From positions 1-15,085 of the forward strand of contig DDTM01000039.1 of the NCBI GenBank assembly GCA_002344075.1: 15,085 bases of DNA, given 5' to 3'. This document shows positions 15,054 through 15,085 of this stretch, one piece after another. Position 1 is the stretch's first letter. The number at the start of each line of letters is the position of its first letter. The notes beneath the pieces are model-generated. The model had not been told where the DNA came from. It saw nothing but the letters and a program-made list of their open reading frames with translations, and ran no database searches. This stretch comes from Bacteroidetes bacterium UBA2364. GTDB lineage: Bacteria > Bacteroidota > Rhodothermia > Rhodothermales > UBA2364. The translations under genes were made by a program, and so were the position numbers.

Positions 15054-15085
15054 AAAAACACCCCGCAACTTTTGGCTACGGGGTG
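15054..15085 (-). terminator. Rho-independent terminator of a gene right of the window
   Basis: Read on the minus strand, CACCCCG (15085-15079) pairs perfectly with CGGGGTG (15065-15059). Pairing can extend inward by four more pairs (TAGC with GTTG, two G-U wobbles) around a CAAAA loop, and the stem is followed immediately by five Ts (15058-15054). The wobble pairs form only in the minus-strand RNA, which supports this orientation. The stem touches the window edge and may extend further. Confidence 0.7.

Larger units (their letters stand above)
14775..15085. other. 311 bp intergenic region without a gene
   Basis: No open reading frame here looks like a gene; the short ones lack domain-like sequence. 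The region is the 5' flank of the secreted peptidase gene and the 3' flank of a gene beyond the right edge. It contains a weak promoter candidate, several inverted repeats and a terminator, listed separately. No tRNA-like cloverleaf was found. Confidence 0.6.

Overview
The window reads as a chromosomal segment from a member of the Bacteroidota or a close relative in the FCB group. A Rhodothermia or Balneola-like lineage is my guess, not proven. Three things support this. First, a large secreted protein ends in a type IX secretion (T9SS) type A sorting domain. Second, there is a sensor kinase of the periplasmic propeller / Y_Y_Y / HisKA_3 type. Third, most genes lack a Shine-Dalgarno sequence, and one promoter fits the Bacteroidota pattern TTTG - 19 bp - TAnnTTTG. 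Base composition looks close to 50% GC by eye, with no island of foreign composition. I see no tRNA, rRNA, CRISPR array, insertion sequence or phage gene.

Left block, positions 20-4272, all on the minus strand and read right to left: aroC (chorismate synthase), a predicted outer-membrane beta-barrel protein, a 99-residue hypothetical protein, a PhnP-like metallo-beta-lactamase-fold hydrolase, aroQ (type II 3-dehydroquinase) and an exported thioredoxin-like protein. Gaps are 31 bp, 13 bp, a 17 bp overlap, 15 bp and 80 bp, so this is very probably one operon, with the last gene possibly separate. It places two shikimate-pathway enzymes (third and last steps) among envelope and hydrolase genes.

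Middle block, positions 4459-7892: a small zinc-ribbon protein (+) is divergent from aroC and ends tail-to-tail, on a shared TTAA, with a nucleotide pyrophosphatase/phosphodiesterase-like predicted lipoprotein (-). A divergent 87 bp gap then leads to an exported M1-family aminopeptidase (+) with a good Bacteroidota promoter.

Right block, positions 7941-14774, minus strand: a very large secreted protein (N-terminal beta-rich region, M23 peptidase, FN3-like region, glutamine-amidotransferase-like fold, T9SS tail), then, 16 bp downstream, a one-piece propeller sensor histidine kinase, then, after 134 bp, its likely partner, a NarL/FixJ response regulator. The peptidase and kinase are probably co-transcribed. 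A secreted cell-wall peptidase linked to a two-component system is the most interesting arrangement here.

The last ~310 bp (14775-15085) have no gene. They hold a weak candidate promoter with an embedded palindrome, a run of inverted repeats, and a minus-strand intrinsic terminator belonging to a gene beyond the right edge.
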